A stretch of 64,000 nucleotides of DNA, taken from NCBI RefSeq assembly GCF_017115105.1, contig NZ_JABXKH010000147.1, positions 1-64,000 of the forward strand, written 5' to 3'. Below the pieces are notes generated by a model, which saw only the letters and a program-made list of their open reading frames with translations, had not been told where the DNA came from and ran no database searches. The DNA is from Nostoc sp. NMS2. Lineage in GTDB: Bacteria > Cyanobacteriota > Cyanobacteriia > Cyanobacteriales > Nostocaceae. The position numbers and the translations under genes were made by a program. Numbering within the stretch: position 1 is the first letter of the stretch; every line of letters starts with the position of its first letter. Of the stretch, positions 63,959 to 64,000 are shown one piece after another.

Positions 63959-64000
63959 GCTCTCTGTGGTATTGCTCATGCCCCAGTGCCGAGCAAGGAA

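Overview
The window looks like chromosome from a filamentous, probably heterocyst-forming cyanobacterium of the Nostoc/Anabaena group. The evidence is the photosystem II genes psbB and psbT, the dense HIP1 octamer GCGATCGC, a cyanobacterial three-domain ribosomal protein S1, an ArgZ/AgrE-type arginine dihydrolase, and many short repeats and MITE-like palindromes of the kind common in Nostoc. All assignments come from reading the sequence; no database search was run.

Positions 1-44.7 kb are ordinary host chromosome made of small unlinked units. In order they are: a large secreted RTX nuclease; an RND efflux operon (adaptor plus pump, minus strand); an HD-domain protein; a peptide/nickel-type ABC transporter split over both strands (one permease plus; the other permease and the binding lipoprotein minus); an orphan adenine methylase; psbB-psbT and rps1; a HAD phosphatase-like protein; a Uma2 nuclease; a GH31 glucosidase; purD; a sugar-nucleotide epimerase; modA; an HpnP-like B12/radical-SAM methylase; a possible nitrogen-salvage group (cupin, cysteine hydrolase, amidohydrolase); a toxin-antitoxin pair; a concentrative nucleoside transporter; a DUF2085 membrane protein; agrE; and a GT39 membrane glycosyltransferase. 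Intergenic DNA holds at least five MITE-like elements, one with a 10-bp target duplication, and C-rich tandem repeats, one of which runs in frame through the RND pump gene.

Positions about 45-64 kb are a phage-derived tail module related to lambda-type siphophages. I recognise homologues or analogues of lambda K (JAB+NlpC), M (two copies), H (tape measure, here with both an M23 peptidase and a GH24 lysozyme domain), G/GT (with a probable programmed -1 frameshift), V (tail tube), L (with the Fe-S cysteine pattern), I and J, plus a repeat-built fibre-like protein. The order is scrambled compared with lambda. Genes switch strand repeatedly, with divergent start codons only 9, 12 and 36 bp apart and convergent ends that overlap. 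Small cargo-like genes sit at the switches: a ferritin-like diiron protein, two proteins sharing a Cys-rich tail motif, a small P-loop protein, and an RHH regulator beside a perfect 34-bp palindrome. No terminase, portal, capsid or integrase gene is visible before the window ends, so this may be part of a prophage or a tail-only (tailocin-like) particle.
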